Source: Aphelocoma coerulescens (lineage: Eukaryota; Chordata; Aves; Passeriformes; Corvidae). Taken from it: a DNA stretch of 64,000 bases. The notes beneath the pieces are model-generated. The model saw only the letters and a list, made by a program, of their open reading frames with translations. It had not been told where the DNA came from and did not search any database. Position numbers and translations under genes: made by a program. The DNA lies in assembly GCF_041296385.1 (NCBI RefSeq), contig NC_091014.1:63124578-63188577 (forward strand), given 5' to 3'. This document shows positions 1 through 12,750 of the stretch, one piece after another (the stretch's first letter is position 1; each line of letters opens with the position of its first letter).

Positions 1-479
1 AATTACAAAATTACTGGATGGAGCTTTTACTGGTGCACAGATTTTTGGTAATTTGCATGAAGAGAAAACACAAGAACCTGCAAGAGGATGTGCTTGGAGT
101 CATGTATAATTTGAGTGTGACCCACTTCTGTTACAGAATTAACTAGTCTCAAGTAAGATGAATAAAATGAACTAATCACAATGAAATTTAAGAGCACAGT
201 TCCCAATGGAAAAACTCTCAAAAAGATAAACTTTCCCACCTTGCAGGGTAAAATGATACTGACAATACTGAAATGAAACTACAACAGATAGTACAATTCT
301 GAGTACAGAAGGCTGTGCAACAGTACCATCATGCAAAATAGATAAAAAGTGCTAAACATAATTTACAGTATCCATCCAGCTCTGTACAACATGAGGTTTT
401 TGAAAAAAATCCTGCTGTGGACAGGCAAACGCTGTCATTCAAGATAAGGAATCCAAGTATAAACTGTACAATAAAACAG

Positions 480-780
480 AAAATTATGGAAAAGAACTTT
501 GGAAGCCGTAAGGGATCTGTGATTGCTGTTGATACAGATACATTTGGACTAAACAGAAAAGATGAATTATTAATAGTTTTTAGCTTGTTACAAAACATGC
601 AGAACAGCAGTGTAAAACACACTCTAAATCACAGTTTACATGTCCTGGATTCCAGATGAGCTAATACCAGATAATGGCCAGCATTTCATAAATGACTTGT
701 TTCAGCAATTTGCTTGAGAAATTAGATCAAGCAAAGCAAAGCAAGTCCTTATGAGGCACTGCCACATAGGTTAGCAAGAG
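480..780 (+). pseudogene. possible decayed retroviral integrase-like remnant
   Basis: In two plus-strand frames joined by an apparent frameshift there is a VDT-like stretch at about 533-545, and about 45 codons later a DNG motif followed by HF at about 675-690. This spacing and order resemble the middle of a retroviral or Gypsy integrase core. Stop codons and a frameshift interrupt it, the region after the DNG motif is not recognisable, and no LTR, gag or env flanks it. It cannot be functional. The alternative is chance similarity, which I consider about as likely. Confidence 0.27.
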
Positions 781-2929
781 GATGGTTTGGTAAATATAAT
801 AAAGAACCAGAGGTCCAAGCAAACCACGTCTGGTCTCGTTAGATTATTATAGCACACTTCTCAGTGCTTGGTTGAGATTTCCTGTTCAAAGAATTATGGG
901 CAAAAAGGGACAAACCCCATAGATATGTTAAGCCAGCAATGTTTAAACATTGCAAAAGAGCTATTTTTCTAGAAATAAAACCAGTACAAATACTACAAAC
1001 ATAGCCAAGACAAGCGGTGTTGCAAATGGAAGGGAAGGTTAGATTTCAGTCGGATTCTATAGCTACCAATTGAACACAGTCTCCTGTCAGCTGCAATGAG
1101 GTCAGGTGACAGAAACCTTCCAAAGCAGTTTTCCCATTATTGGACCTGAGAAAGAGTTAGGCAAAACTGAGAGGCAGTCTGGCTCCATGCAGTTTAAGAA
1201 ACAGAATGGTAATATGTTGACAGCATTCATGGCATGACAGAAGCAGTTTTGTATTCAAACACCATCCAGCAATAAAAAAGTTTAAATTAAAAGATTCATT
1301 GGCTGTAAAAGGAAGGACTGTCTAACACATGACACAGTCTGAAAACATTGATAGCTACTGACTTCTAGATTAGATGGCTCTAGTTGTGTATTTTATTAAC
1401 TGACTGCTTCAGTTTGTAGATGTTACTTTATGCCCATTTGCTGTTAAAGGAAATTGGTATGGCAGTTGCTACTGACTTGTGCAAAACAAGAAAGAGAGTA
1501 ACCTTTGGGTAATACTGATCCACGTGTCTGCGCTGAAGCAGAAAATAAGTTTGATCTCCTCCCAGCACATCTTTATTTATAATATTACACTTCTTGACAG
1601 AATTTGGCAGATAAAATAATCTGGTGCCTCTCATTTCAATTAGTTTCAGGTTCCAACTGCTCGATCTGGTTATTATTTTGTCTATGCAAAGAGCATGCTA
1701 CTATCAGATGGCTTCTCACTGCACAGGTACTTTCACTCTGTGTTCAAGTCAATTATAAACCTTTTTTTAAACAGTTTCAAACAATTGGCTTACTGTGGCA
1801 TGGTGTCTGTTTCTTGTTTTTCAAACCACGAGTCATTCTTACAGCTCTTCTGCAAACCTCTCCCATTCTTTCCACATCCTTCTTTAGCACTGACACCTGA
1901 TTAGGATGTCCAGAAATAGCTTTGCTTAGCCCAGAGATAACACCACCTCATGATCTCATTGTATATTCCATAAGAAATAACCCATTTAGCAGTTGCATTG
2001 CACTGAGAGCTCCTGCACAGCTGGATGATCCCAGCACCCATGATTCCAGAGACCTTTTCAGAGCCCCTCCTCTCTGAGAGGGAGTGTCTTGTTCCGTGGG
2101 GATGACTCAGGCTGTTGTGTGTCCTTGGCTCTGTCTCCACTGAAATGTTTATTGTTTGAGCACACTAAAAGATGGCTTTGCAAGCTGAGTGACCCATTCC
2201 ACTACACATGGTTATACTGAATCTCTTTTCACCTGAAAACTTTTCAGTCATCTTTCAAATCTCTAACAAATAATGTTGAGCCAAAAGGTAATCTCTGCAG
2301 CTGCTCTAGAAACCAAGCCATATATAATGCTAATTCCCAAATACTAAACAAGACATAGCTAGTTTCTAATAAGTTTAAGTTTTCTGTATTTATTTAGTAT
2401 ACTCTTAATGTTTTAATCTGAATGTTGTGCTGTAGTAACTTAAATACCACACAGATATCTGAACAATTAGAGCAAAATGGCTCCTGTGCAAACTAAGCTT
2501 TTAAATACACGAGAAACACCAAGCTCATCTGGCAAGCCATTGCCCATAATGTTTTGACACCCACAACAAAACATTTACAGACATCCCCACAAAGACCAGT
2601 GTGTGCTTGCACAAGGTCCTAGCAGACTTCAAATGTGTTTGCAGGCATAGAGAGAACTGATGTCTAATGTCACCAGCACAACATCACTAGAACATAAATA
2701 CTTGTTACTCCAGCACTTAACTCCTCTTCTGGGACTACAGAATCTTTCCTCTATGTGACACACTGATCTGTGTCACACCACAGTACAGATAAACAGATGA
2801 TAAAGTACACTGAAGTGGTGATCTGCCTGCAGGGCAAAAACCCAGCTAAACAAAAATCACCAGCAGAGAAAAGAAAAGATAACAGAAGTAGTGGTGTTCA
2901 CTTTGAGACATTCACCCAGAGCTGTGTTT

Positions 2930-3345
2930 GGGTCTTGACTCTCACACCCTTCATTTCAAGTAACTGTGCCTTGAAATTTGCTGCTAACAGAAATTTGGAT
3001 GGCATCTGTAGTAAGGAAGGCTGGTACATTACATGGGAAATGTTGGATGACCTTGAGGGCTGCTGTAGTAGGAATGGGAAGAAGTTCAAAAGCACAGAGT
3101 TGTCAGGGCATGTACCTGGGGAATAATAAACAGAACCTCTGCTGTAAATTGGGAGAGCATCAGTAGGAAAGTACAAAGGTGGAGAAAGGCCTGGATGTAT
3201 CATGCAGCTGCAGGATGACTGTGGGTCTCCAGTGTGATGCAGCATGAAAAAAACAAATACAACCACAAAATACTTCAGGCAAGGAATTACCAGCAGGGGA
3301 AGAAAACCATCACACCACTTATACAAGGTCTTGATTAGACATTGT
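2930..3345 (+). mobile_element. ancient CR1 LINE fragment (reverse-transcriptase region)
   Basis: The plus strand follows, with many substitutions, the reverse-transcriptase part of old amniote CR1 elements of the kind common in turtles and crocodilians. The landmarks run in order. A degenerate catalytic box comes first (around 2975-2990, FAAN where FADD is expected). Next is a 'GATGACCTTG..' segment near 3047, then 'GAGAAAGGCCTGGATGTAT' near 3182, then a 'GCAGGATGACTGTG' segment with 'AGTGTGATGC' near 3210-3240, and finally 'TATACAAGG' near 3321. The catalytic aspartates are lost, and both ends are truncated. A 118-codon open frame at 2770-3126 overlaps it but is not a gene. Confidence 0.78.
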
Positions 3346-3974
3346 TAGGGAATGGTCCTTTTCATCCATATTTGAGAAAGGCAAGTATGAATAAGAACAG
3401 GTGGCAGTAAGGGCTGCTGGATTGATAATTGTTCTTACAGAGACAAGTCTACAAGACAGTCTATGTAGAGTGAAAAAAGGGAAACAGAATACCATTGCTC
3501 TTCATAGGTACAGCAAAGAAAGAGACATATAAACTAAAGGTTACATTTGACTCAAGAACAACTGATGAGTAATAAATATAGATTATAACTTTCAGCACAG
3601 TTTCTAGGTATCAAAGTGTCCCACTGTGAAATAAGATAGTGGTGAGACTCACATCTGCATAATATTCAGATTTTTATTACTGAGCTTACTAAGTGACAGT
3701 GTTATTTGCAACAAGAGAATACTGTACTAAAAAACTCAGATGGCCCTTTCTACTACCATGAGTTACAGATACTGTTTTGTGATAGAAGTAAAATGGCTGG
3801 GTTATGATGGAAGTAACTATGGCTGGGTGATCCTTGATGTGCACCAGAAGGAGCTCAGAATAAAACCAAGTCCAGGTCAAGTAAAACAACTCTGAAAACA
3901 TACTTTCAGTGACTTAGAAAAGGAGGGACATGTGGAAAGAGGGAACATGAAAACAAGAAATATACATTCCTTCA

Positions 3975-4205
<231 letters not shown>

Positions 4206-4609
4206 TTAATCCAAAATGCTACTGATCTGCAAGGACTTCAGTGTGTGTTGGCGTAGGATGATTTGAGTAAGGATGATTCAGAGCGAGGACAAACCATAAA
4301 TTAAGTCACTAGCTTGGGCTGGCAGGAGAGAGAGCAGGTGACTATTTTACCACACAATGAAGCTCAGTGTAGATGCACTCAAGTGACTTGTGACAGCTTG
4401 CTCAGGAGCTAGAAGTTGTAAAATGGCCTCAGTGCAATACTGTGCCTAGTAACTCCAGTCTCTGGGCAGTAGCACAACATCTGCTTACATCTTGCCTTCC
4501 CATCTCTGTCCATTACTCCACGGCATCCAAAGGATGTCCCTGCTCAAACTGATCAGCAAAGCAGTTTCTATGCTTTGTGCCAGCACAGACATGACAGAGG
4601 ATTCACCTC

Positions 4610-4775
4610 AATTCTGACCCCCTTGGTGATCTTGGGTAAGTCACTGAGCCCCTCTGGACCACAGCTTCCCACATGTAAGCTGGGCTGTAGCATCCAGTGG
4701 TGGTAGGAGTGAAATGCAGTCCCTCCAGAACAGCGAGGCACGCAGATACTCTGGTGTCAGACATCATTAAATGCA
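4610..4775 (+). repeat. MIR SINE relic
   Basis: The core 'GATCTTGGGTAAGTCACTGAG', then 'CCTCTGGACCACAGCTTCCC' and 'CATGTAAGCTGGG', follows the classic MIR consensus (tgaccttgggcaagtcac, cctctgggcctcagtttcc, tctgtaaaatggg). The 3' part with 'CAGATACTCTGGTG' fits the SINE tail. MIRs are ancient amniote SINEs, so a readable copy in a bird genome is old and non-mobile. It lies about 480 bases upstream of the exon on the coding strand. Confidence 0.75.
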
Positions 4776-7700
4776 CTCCAGATACACGGCTGGGACAGAG
4801 GACACATCATTGTCCTCTCCTGTACCTAGATGGTGACCTTGCCACATGATTTTCAGTGAGGACATTTTTGAGTGCTCCAGGGAGCACTGACAGTAGGAGG
4901 AGGGCAGGGTGCTGGAGCAAAACATTTTTGTATTCAAGTGGGGACTGAGTACATCTGATGTGGGTGAAAGGCGTTGACCTGCATTTATTTCATAAATAAA
5001 GGAAAAGGGTCCTCGTGTCCTAATGAAAGGAATCCTTAAACAGAGACCTGGTTATGTTGCATATTTGCCTTCTGCAAAAAGGATGGGACTGTGGGACTGC
5101 TGGGAACCCTCTTCCTGCATGTGCTGGGAAAAAAAATTCTTCACAGTTGGTTTGGATGTGAAATCCGGGCAGTGAGACCACCTGGCAACTGAAAGAGCAA
5201 GGACTATGCAAGCTAAAGAGCATCTTCACACCCTCAGATAATGAAACAGATGGGGGCATCTTCACTAACATTTGATTATTCCCTGTCCCCCCTTCATGCA
5301 CGCATAAAAAGTTCAAGCACTGATATGTCAAGAGTATATGTACAGAGAAAATTCCAGCAAAGTCAACTCTCTAAACATTTGTTTCTTTCTTGAAACTTTT
5401 TTTTTTCTTTGCACAGCAATGATTTTACTTTTTTTTTTTCAAGAAACAGAATGCTTATGACAGAGGAGAAAGATTTGAAAACTGTGAATCATCCACCAGT
5501 CTCTATGGCAGCTTTTCTCCTTGGCTGGCCTTTGACTATTTCTCAGTTTCTGTTGTTTTTTATGCTTTTCTCACAGTGGATAAAAGGACCACTAATACCC
5601 ACAGCACAGATTCAGTGAAATTTGTTAAGAGTGATAAATTACCATAATCAGAGATCTATAAAACTTCATATCCAAAATGCTAAGTGTGCACAAAGTCTAT
5701 AGATATGCTGGGACAGAATGACTAGAAGGCAGTTTACTCAGCTCCATGTTCACTATAGCACTTTGTATGCAAGATCAAGTTGCATACAAACACAAGCCCT
5801 CTCTTGAAGCTACAATTCCTTCCTGTAGATTGTCACTCATTTTCCAAGGCATCTCTCAGACAACATAAAGATAACCAGTTCTTCAGCCCACCAGTAACCA
5901 GGTCCTTTTAACAAGATACACATCTTAAAATAAGTGCTTTTATCTTAGGTTTTGTGACTGTCCCACCACATTTGAGTATGTTCAAGGAGTTCTAGTACAG
6001 GAAAAAAAAGAAAGTTTTTCCTGCAGAAACTTGTACTTCTCCCAGGCAATGCTAATCTCTGTTCCTTGGGAATTTCTCAGAGTGCTTTTTAAAACAAGCA
6101 GTAAGTACTAGTGAGCATCTTTGATGGCTGTCTTCCTACTTTTTCAGTCCATGAAGGCCTGGGCTCAATTGGAAAGATGAACAAAAACATAAAATCTTTA
6201 CTGTTTCCTATGTCATCTTCCATAACAGCACAGCACATCTCTCCAAGGTGCTGCACAGCTCTTTGTGTCAGCCCTACAAACCCCTTCCAATTTAACTTGT
6301 GACTGCTGACTCCAAGTAACACCATTTGCTTGTCCTAATGAAAACATACCCTAACAACCTGCTTCTAATGAGCCCAAATTAAATAGCTTTATTCAGCTGC
6401 AAGATGTCCAGAACTCCTTAGATCTACCCCAGTGTCTGGCTGATGGACCCAGTTTTCATAATCCCCAAAGTGGATCACAAGCATCTCCACATCTTTGTAT
6501 ACTAAACTAAGGAATGGTGTTTATCCTGCTAAAATTTGTGAGAATTTTGCCATCAAACAGAAGAGTTAAAGGAGCAGGAGAAAGATTTCTAGGCCAAATT
6601 TTGATGTTTGTTTCCCCTAACCTCTCTTGCTGATGGAGCCTGAAATTCCCTTTCTTACAATACAATACAGCAAAATCCAAATTGAGCTTCTTTATGAACT
6701 CTTAGTTCTCACAAGTTCAGTGAGATTAGTTTAAGATTGCCACTGCTTAGGCCCATTGCAAATAGGCTCCTCACAAGTCCATCCATTAGAGATTATCAGA
6801 AACAAATAAAATATAAACCTTCTTTTCTATTTAAAACTGTTTGGCTTTTGTCCTGACATAACATGCCTTGAGGGAAGCCATTGCAAATGGCAGTACTGGG
6901 AAGGGAGTTCTAAAATGGGTTTCAATAACAGTCTGCACTTGTCCAACAGCATCTTCCTGGTGCTCCTCACCTGTCAGTGCCCACATGAAGCTGAGGTCAG
7001 GGCTAGGATCAAGTCGATTCAAAGTGATTCTATTATGGAAAAGTACATCATGGAAGTAAATGAATCCCCACCCTCAGGCTATTTAGAGGAATAGGAGCCT
7101 ATATTCCCTGGACTCAATCCCTATTAATGGGCTTGTTTATGATTACTGTTTTGTTGGTGTGGTGCTTGACATGGAAAGGACAGAAGAAAAGCAAAGATTT
7201 GCATTGTGTTCTCGAGGCAGTATCTAAATTCGTTCTGCTAATTTAGGATGGAAGGATGACATATAAATAAACAATAGCTCATCAGTACAAATTGATGGGG
7301 TTTTGTCTGAGTTTGATTGGCATTGATAAGACCCTTCCTGAATGCATCCTGCAAAGGTAAAAAGGGTCATGCTGTCATGTAACACCACTTTGTGATGTTT
7401 GAGCACATTCTGGGTTTGGTTTATTTTTCTGAAATTGCTTTTATTTATTTTTAGACTATGAAATTAATAGTTCTCTACGTTCTTTCTCTTTTTGAAAACC
7501 TCTCTGAGTAATAGGATCTCAGGGTCACGGCATGACAACACCAATCAACTGAAGGAGTGACTATGCCAGCAAAATGCGTGCATTGTTGAATCTTATACAG
7601 CTAAATGGGAGCTGCAGCCGCAAACAGCCCTTATCTCAGCGCATTCATGTGCACTGCTTAGCTGGTCCCACAGCTGATCCTCTCCTGGGGACCCATCCCA

Positions 7701-7963
7701 AGTCCTCAGACTACAACAAAGTGCACACATTGCAGGGCCACTAAATTCCCCTTCTCCACCATCTAGCAAACCAAACCTTTAGAAATGTAGCTATGAGGTG
7801 AAAGTAAGGAATGTTACATTGCTTATTCCGTAACATCTGCACTACAGGAGTTGATTTTTATGCTTTGCCTTCATGACTACTAGTTTCAATGACTGACTAT
7901 GTGGACATAGATACCAACATCACTTGTGGGTGAACATACAAAATTATCTTTCCACACATGTTT
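4776..7963. other. unique intronic DNA, no gene seen
   Basis: Nothing recognisable as a gene or interspersed repeat. There are two T-runs near 5398-5407 and 5430-5440. The stretch 7540-7690 keeps several CpGs and balanced composition and might be a conserved noncoding element, but that is only an impression. Confidence 0.5.
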
Positions 7964-7969
7964 TAGAAA
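7964..7969 (+). repeat. left target-site duplication of the solo LTR
   Basis: TAGAAA immediately precedes the LTR and is repeated exactly at 8403-8408. A 6-bp duplication is typical of class II (ERVK/alpharetrovirus-like) integration. Confidence 0.85.
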
Positions 7970-8402
7970 TGTTGGGGTATAGAATTATTGGGATCAATAA
8001 AAGAACTGTGCAAGCAATAGGGCTGGAAGTTTTTAGGCTTGTGTGTGTGAGAGACATTTTCCGTGGGAAAGTCCCTGTGTGAAAATAAACAGTTGGCCTG
8101 AGAACATACAGGGAGTAAAGAACCTGCAGGTGTGCTATCCAGGAGTGAACCAGGGGAGGTGAGCACAAAATTCTTTTGATCATAACAAGACTGTGGAAAC
8201 TTGCCAATATAGTCCAATTATGTAGAAATAGAAATGTGTCTTGATAAGCTTTAAGCCACTTAGGAGCTAACAAGCTGGTATACTATATAAGTGCCTTTAG
8301 ACTGCTAATAAATCAGAGTGCATTTATTCAACCATATTGGTTTGGATTCTGTTTTTCTCGCTCCCCCCGCCGGGAGCTCCTCGTCCCGCACGGCTTCCAA
8401 CA
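7970..8402 (+). mobile_element. solo LTR of an endogenous retrovirus (class II-like)
   Basis: This 433-bp element starts TGTTGG and ends CCAACA, a perfect 6-bp terminal inverted repeat, and is bracketed by the 6-bp duplication TAGAAA. Inside are a TATA box (TATATAA, 8284-8290) and a polyadenylation signal (AATAAA, 8307-8312). A GC-rich, CpG-rich U5 end (about 8359-8395) keeps roughly six CpGs in 50 bases. This is the order expected of a U3-R-U5 LTR in plus orientation, antisense to TMEM178B. There is no second LTR or internal viral coding sequence, so it formed by recombination between two LTRs and codes for nothing. Intact ends, an exact duplication and undecayed CpGs point to a fairly recent insertion. 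The class assignment is inferred from the duplication length. Confidence 0.88.
8284..8290 (+). promoter_or_regulatory. TATA box of the solo LTR
   Basis: TATATAA sits 17 bases before AATAAA, matching the compact promoter/poly(A) layout of avian LTRs. If active it would fire away from the direction of TMEM178B transcription. Confidence 0.65.
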
Positions 8403-8408
8403 TAGAAA
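8403..8408 (+). repeat. right target-site duplication of the solo LTR
   Basis: TAGAAA, identical to 7964-7969 and directly after the terminal CA of the LTR. Confidence 0.85.
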
Positions 8409-11400
8409 CACCTTCTTCATCCCTTTTTCTTTTTGATGTCGACTAAAGGCTATGAGTGAGTATCTTCTCTTTGGGAGACTTTTCATATCTAGCACTGCTA
8501 CAGGTGCTGCTGCATGTAAAAGGCAGGGAACTCAGTACTGACTCGAAAGCAATGTGGATCATCAAGCAAGGAATACAGGTATCACGTTCATGTAGGTGAG
8601 AACAAAAAATTCTTGACTGATAACACTGGAGAAAGGACAGGGAATCGAGTAATCCAGGTCCTGTGATGGAAGCTGAAATGGTAAATTTGAAAACCACAAG
8701 CTTTGTGAATCGTGATGAAAAGATAAACATTAGCATTTTAGACAATGTTCTTAAAATACAGACAGATTCTCATAAACCAACATGTATTTCCTAAAAGTAT
8801 TTTAGTTTTCTGCTGGGAATATTAACTCTGTAAGTTTTCTGAAGATAAAGAAAGGCAGAAAAACTGGTTAAGAGTCATTTATTTCCAAACAACACGTGAT
8901 GGAAGGTTCTCTCTGTCAGCTTGCAAATGCCCCTGCCCTTCCTTTCACCCTGATATCTGTCCATCTGTATTTGTTATGGGCAATAAAGTAATTCATGCTG
9001 GTTATCACATCGTGGCAGAAGTTTCACACCTCAGCAGCTGCAAACATAACCTGTTCTGATTCAGCTTTGCTTCTCGAAAATTTCCATATGCCTTTTTGAC
9101 TTCTGATGTTCTGTCCTCTTCCTTGAAATTGCAAGTCATCTTTCTAAAGCAAGGGCTCAGTCTTCCTGTTGGTATCTCTCTTGCTTTCCACAGAATTTAA
9201 CAATGCTTCCAAAAACTAGAGATTTCTTCCCTCACAACACATACATGAAGGAGCCTCTTGTGAAAGATGGGGAAAACAAGTCAAGAATAGTCAACATGCT
9301 CCCAGCTACATGAAAAGTTTGTGGAGAGTGTATAATTAAATCTGTCTTACCAGGATTTCTGTACAGCTCTTGAACCACACAGCACTGGTTTTGCTTTCAG
9401 AGCTGCTTGTTCTCAAGCGTTTGCTACAGATCAAGCTACAGTGCTTGTTATCAGGCCCTCAGAAAGTGCAATATTGCTGCAAATAGTATTTCAGGTAGTC
9501 CATCCTACACGTCCTCCTTCTTTCTCCCAATAGAGGAAAGTCTGCAGGGAATAAGGACCTTGAAGCTTGTATCCAGAATATCTAGAACAGCTTAGAAGAC
9601 ATTTTGGGTATAACACAGTTCTTTCCTGAGGTATCCCAACAAATGGGAAAATCAAAAAGGAAATCACAAATGTATTTCTGTGCCTGTCTAGGAACAGATG
9701 TCAGGATATACTAACGTCACGAGTAGAAATAGACTGGGATGGCGTAATTCTTTAGCATAATCCTTCATTGCAGGTCACTGTGATCTATACCCTCCTGTAT
9801 TAAATTCCCTCTGATTTGTCTTTACCAGGGATCAAGAACATTTGTACTTGAAAAGAGTCAAAATCACTCCTTTTCCTTCTTTTTCCAAACAAATGTATGT
9901 ATTGGAAATTGTTCAAGAACTGCATACAGCCCTAGAGCACAATTTACCAGATTTCGCTGAGCTTTGTTTAAATTACTTCTCTTATAAAGAATCAGCAGCA
10001 CAGAGGTATCTTTTCCTGACATAATCCCTTCTCTTATCTCGCCCTGAAACTTCAGGGGGGACGAGATAGAATTGGACAGATATGTCTTTTATTGAATGCC
10101 AGCCCTGGCAGCTCCCAGGTACAATGAACAAGTGAGTGTTAATGCAGGTGATTTTGAGTGGCATCTTCTGGCTCTCACTATTCTCTCTGCAGAGCTTCAA
10201 ACTGTATTTTGGATGAGGTTGGCAAATAGAGGGTGAGGGTTTTAATCTTTTCTTTCCGCTTCAGGTATGAAGAGATAAGAAAAGAAATATGTATTAGTCT
10301 ACCTGAGACTCTGTTAAAATCTCTGAGTGCCTTTCACTGCGGCAACCCAGTCCTCAGTTTAAAGATTACTCTAATGCAATCTCAATGAGTACAACCCACT
10401 TCAACCAAAGTAATAGTAGATTATATTTACGTGTATCTGCACCCAAGAGACTCAGAGATACACGTCACAAACTTACACTAAAACACAACTCTCACAAAGC
10501 TGAGAGAAAGAACAGCAGAAGACCCTCACAAAAAGGGAAACCAGCTCTGTCAAGCATGAAGTGAACCTTCGTATCTCAAGAGGTACAGTGGCCTTTATAA
10601 GACACACGCATAACTTCTCCTAAACCACAAAATCCCATCACCTTCTGTTGACTAGAGATTGTTATTTGTGTGATAAAATGTTAAGCGTTTGATTGCCAGC
10701 AATGTATGAACCCGCCTACATGGAAAAGCTGATAGGAAGCTTCTGTGGTCTGTGCTAGTTAACATGTCCCTCAGGATGAGGTGTATGGAGAATAGGCATC
10801 ATGAGATTTATTTATTCTTGTCAGGACAGACCACCTATATGGGCTTCCTCTGTCAGAGTTCTTAAGTGTTCTTACAGTTATTTAAAAATAGAAACAATTG
10901 CAAAAGGAAGGTGCCAGCTATGCACTGCTGGCATTTCAGCCTGCCTTCCTCCAGAAGAAATCCCACAATTTTAGAGTCAGGTGAATCATTCATCAAGGGA
11001 GGAATGAAGTCATGTCTTCTACAAAGGCTGACACCTTTAGAGGTTTATGCTGGCAAAAAGCAAACCCCACATGAAACAGCAATTTCTTATCTCTGGTGAA
11101 CTGTCATAAAGCACCAGAGGAAAGGGGGTGTCCCAGACCACATATTGGTGTTACTGTCTGAAAGCAATTCCTCCACTATTTGGGGAAAATTGCAGGGCCT
11201 AAGAAATTCTGCAGTGGCTTAAAGTACTATTTTATTCTTGCCTTTTGCTCATGTAGAGCAGAGAAGAGGCAAAAAAGAACACCTAAACAATAAGGGAGGG
11301 ACTTAAAGAGGCACTAGAGAAGGAAGGAAGGCTTGTTTAAGTACAGGACAGAAAAGGGTGAAAAAAAGCATCTCATGAGGGTGAAAAGATGGATTTGTCT

Positions 11401-11647
11401 TCAAGAGACTTTATGATACAAATATGAGAGAGTTCAGTGCATAAAGGGGACATTTTTACAGCAGGAATTTAGTATATCTGAAGCAGTTCTACTGTAGAAG
11501 GTGGAAGACTTATGTCCTGAGAGAAAGATGGCTGTGAATACCATCCCATAGAAAGGTCCGGCCTTTTGCTCCAATCCTGCTTTCCCTTATGCTCAAAAAG
11601 AAACTTTGGCCAGAGAAGAAAAAGGATATTTTTGATACCTGTTATGT

Positions 11648-11669
11648 TGTCACTCAGCTCTGAGTGACA
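11648..11669. repeat. perfect inverted repeat, 10-bp arms, 2-nt spacer
   Basis: TGTCACTCAG and CTGAGTGACA are separated only by CT. The arms contain TCACTCA/TGAGTGA, which is close to an AP-1 or MAF-type half site. No function is shown. Confidence 0.7.
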
Positions 11670-11758
11670 GCAGGCTAGGAAGAAAAGAAAAGCTTTGCCC
11701 TTAGAATCCCTAATCTAGCAGGCCAGAGTAGCTGAGCCTCTACCAAAGCATCATTCAA

Positions 11759-11812
11759 CTTTACTCTACTCTACTCTGTCATACCCTATTCTACTCTACC
11801 CTACACCATTCC
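11759..11812 (+). repeat. degenerate (CTCTA)n tract
   Basis: Repeated ACTCT/CTCTA pentamers with interruptions such as GTCATACC; an imperfect microsatellite. Confidence 0.75.
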
Positions 11813-12738
11813 CTGTCCTTCTCTGGTTCTGGTGAGGAGATTTTCTCTGAAAGTACCCGAAGCTCATCATTTATATTTCTTCAGTGATGTTCAAGAGCTG
11901 ATCTTAGAGAGTCTTTCTCTCTCCAGATTTACTATCTGTGCTTTTAGCACTACAAGATATGATCATCTAGGAATATTTCCAAGCTTTGGTCCCAGCAGAG
12001 TACACTTGCAATTTGCCCAGTCAACCTTTTCATCCCTCTTTTTCCTCTCTCCTCAGAAACAGGGAAGGAAGTCTGAGGCACCTGCAATTTTGGCCACTCT
12101 TCTTCGTATTCATAACTTTAATCCTTCCTGCTCCTGCTAGGTGAGGCCACACAAAGCAAACATTTCTCAGTTGTGACCAAGCTAAGAGGCTTTTTGTTAC
12201 ACAGCTTCCATGGATTATGTACGTGTTGAAAAAACTGAGGCATTTGAAATAAAATGGCTTCTGCTCAATTTCAGTGAGGACTTTGTGACTTTATGACATC
12301 AAAGCTGTGCCTTTTTCATTTTTCTTCCTTCCTGAACTTTTGAAGAACTCAGATAGTACACACTTCTTTATGCTGGTCATCTCTTATTGTAAGTGGCCTC
12401 TACCTGGAGCCACCAGAGCACAAGTATGATCTTGATCAGGAGCAAGGACAACACAGTCCCTCAGCATCACATTATCCTGCCCAGAGAGATCCCTCCGGGA
12501 TGATGTGAGGCACCATCTCCCTTCTCCCAGTACCTCTACCCCCAGTGGTAGTGGGAGAGGCCAGGTGGAAACTCCAGCTTTCTAAATGGAAGTTTCCCTG
12601 TATTCTCCAATAGTCTGGAAGAAGTCTGTGATGGGCTCTGGGTTCAGGTGAAAGGTGACTCCCTTCCTTGTAAAGTGCTTTCAGTGCTGGTGAGAAGTGC
12701 TGCTCTGGCACCACTAAGACTCAATACTCCATTTATCA

Positions 12739-12750
12739 CCCCCCCCCCCC
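12739..12750 (+). repeat. homopolymer C12
   Basis: Twelve consecutive C between ATTTATCA and AAGGTACAG. Its length may be unreliable in the assembly. Confidence 0.8.
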
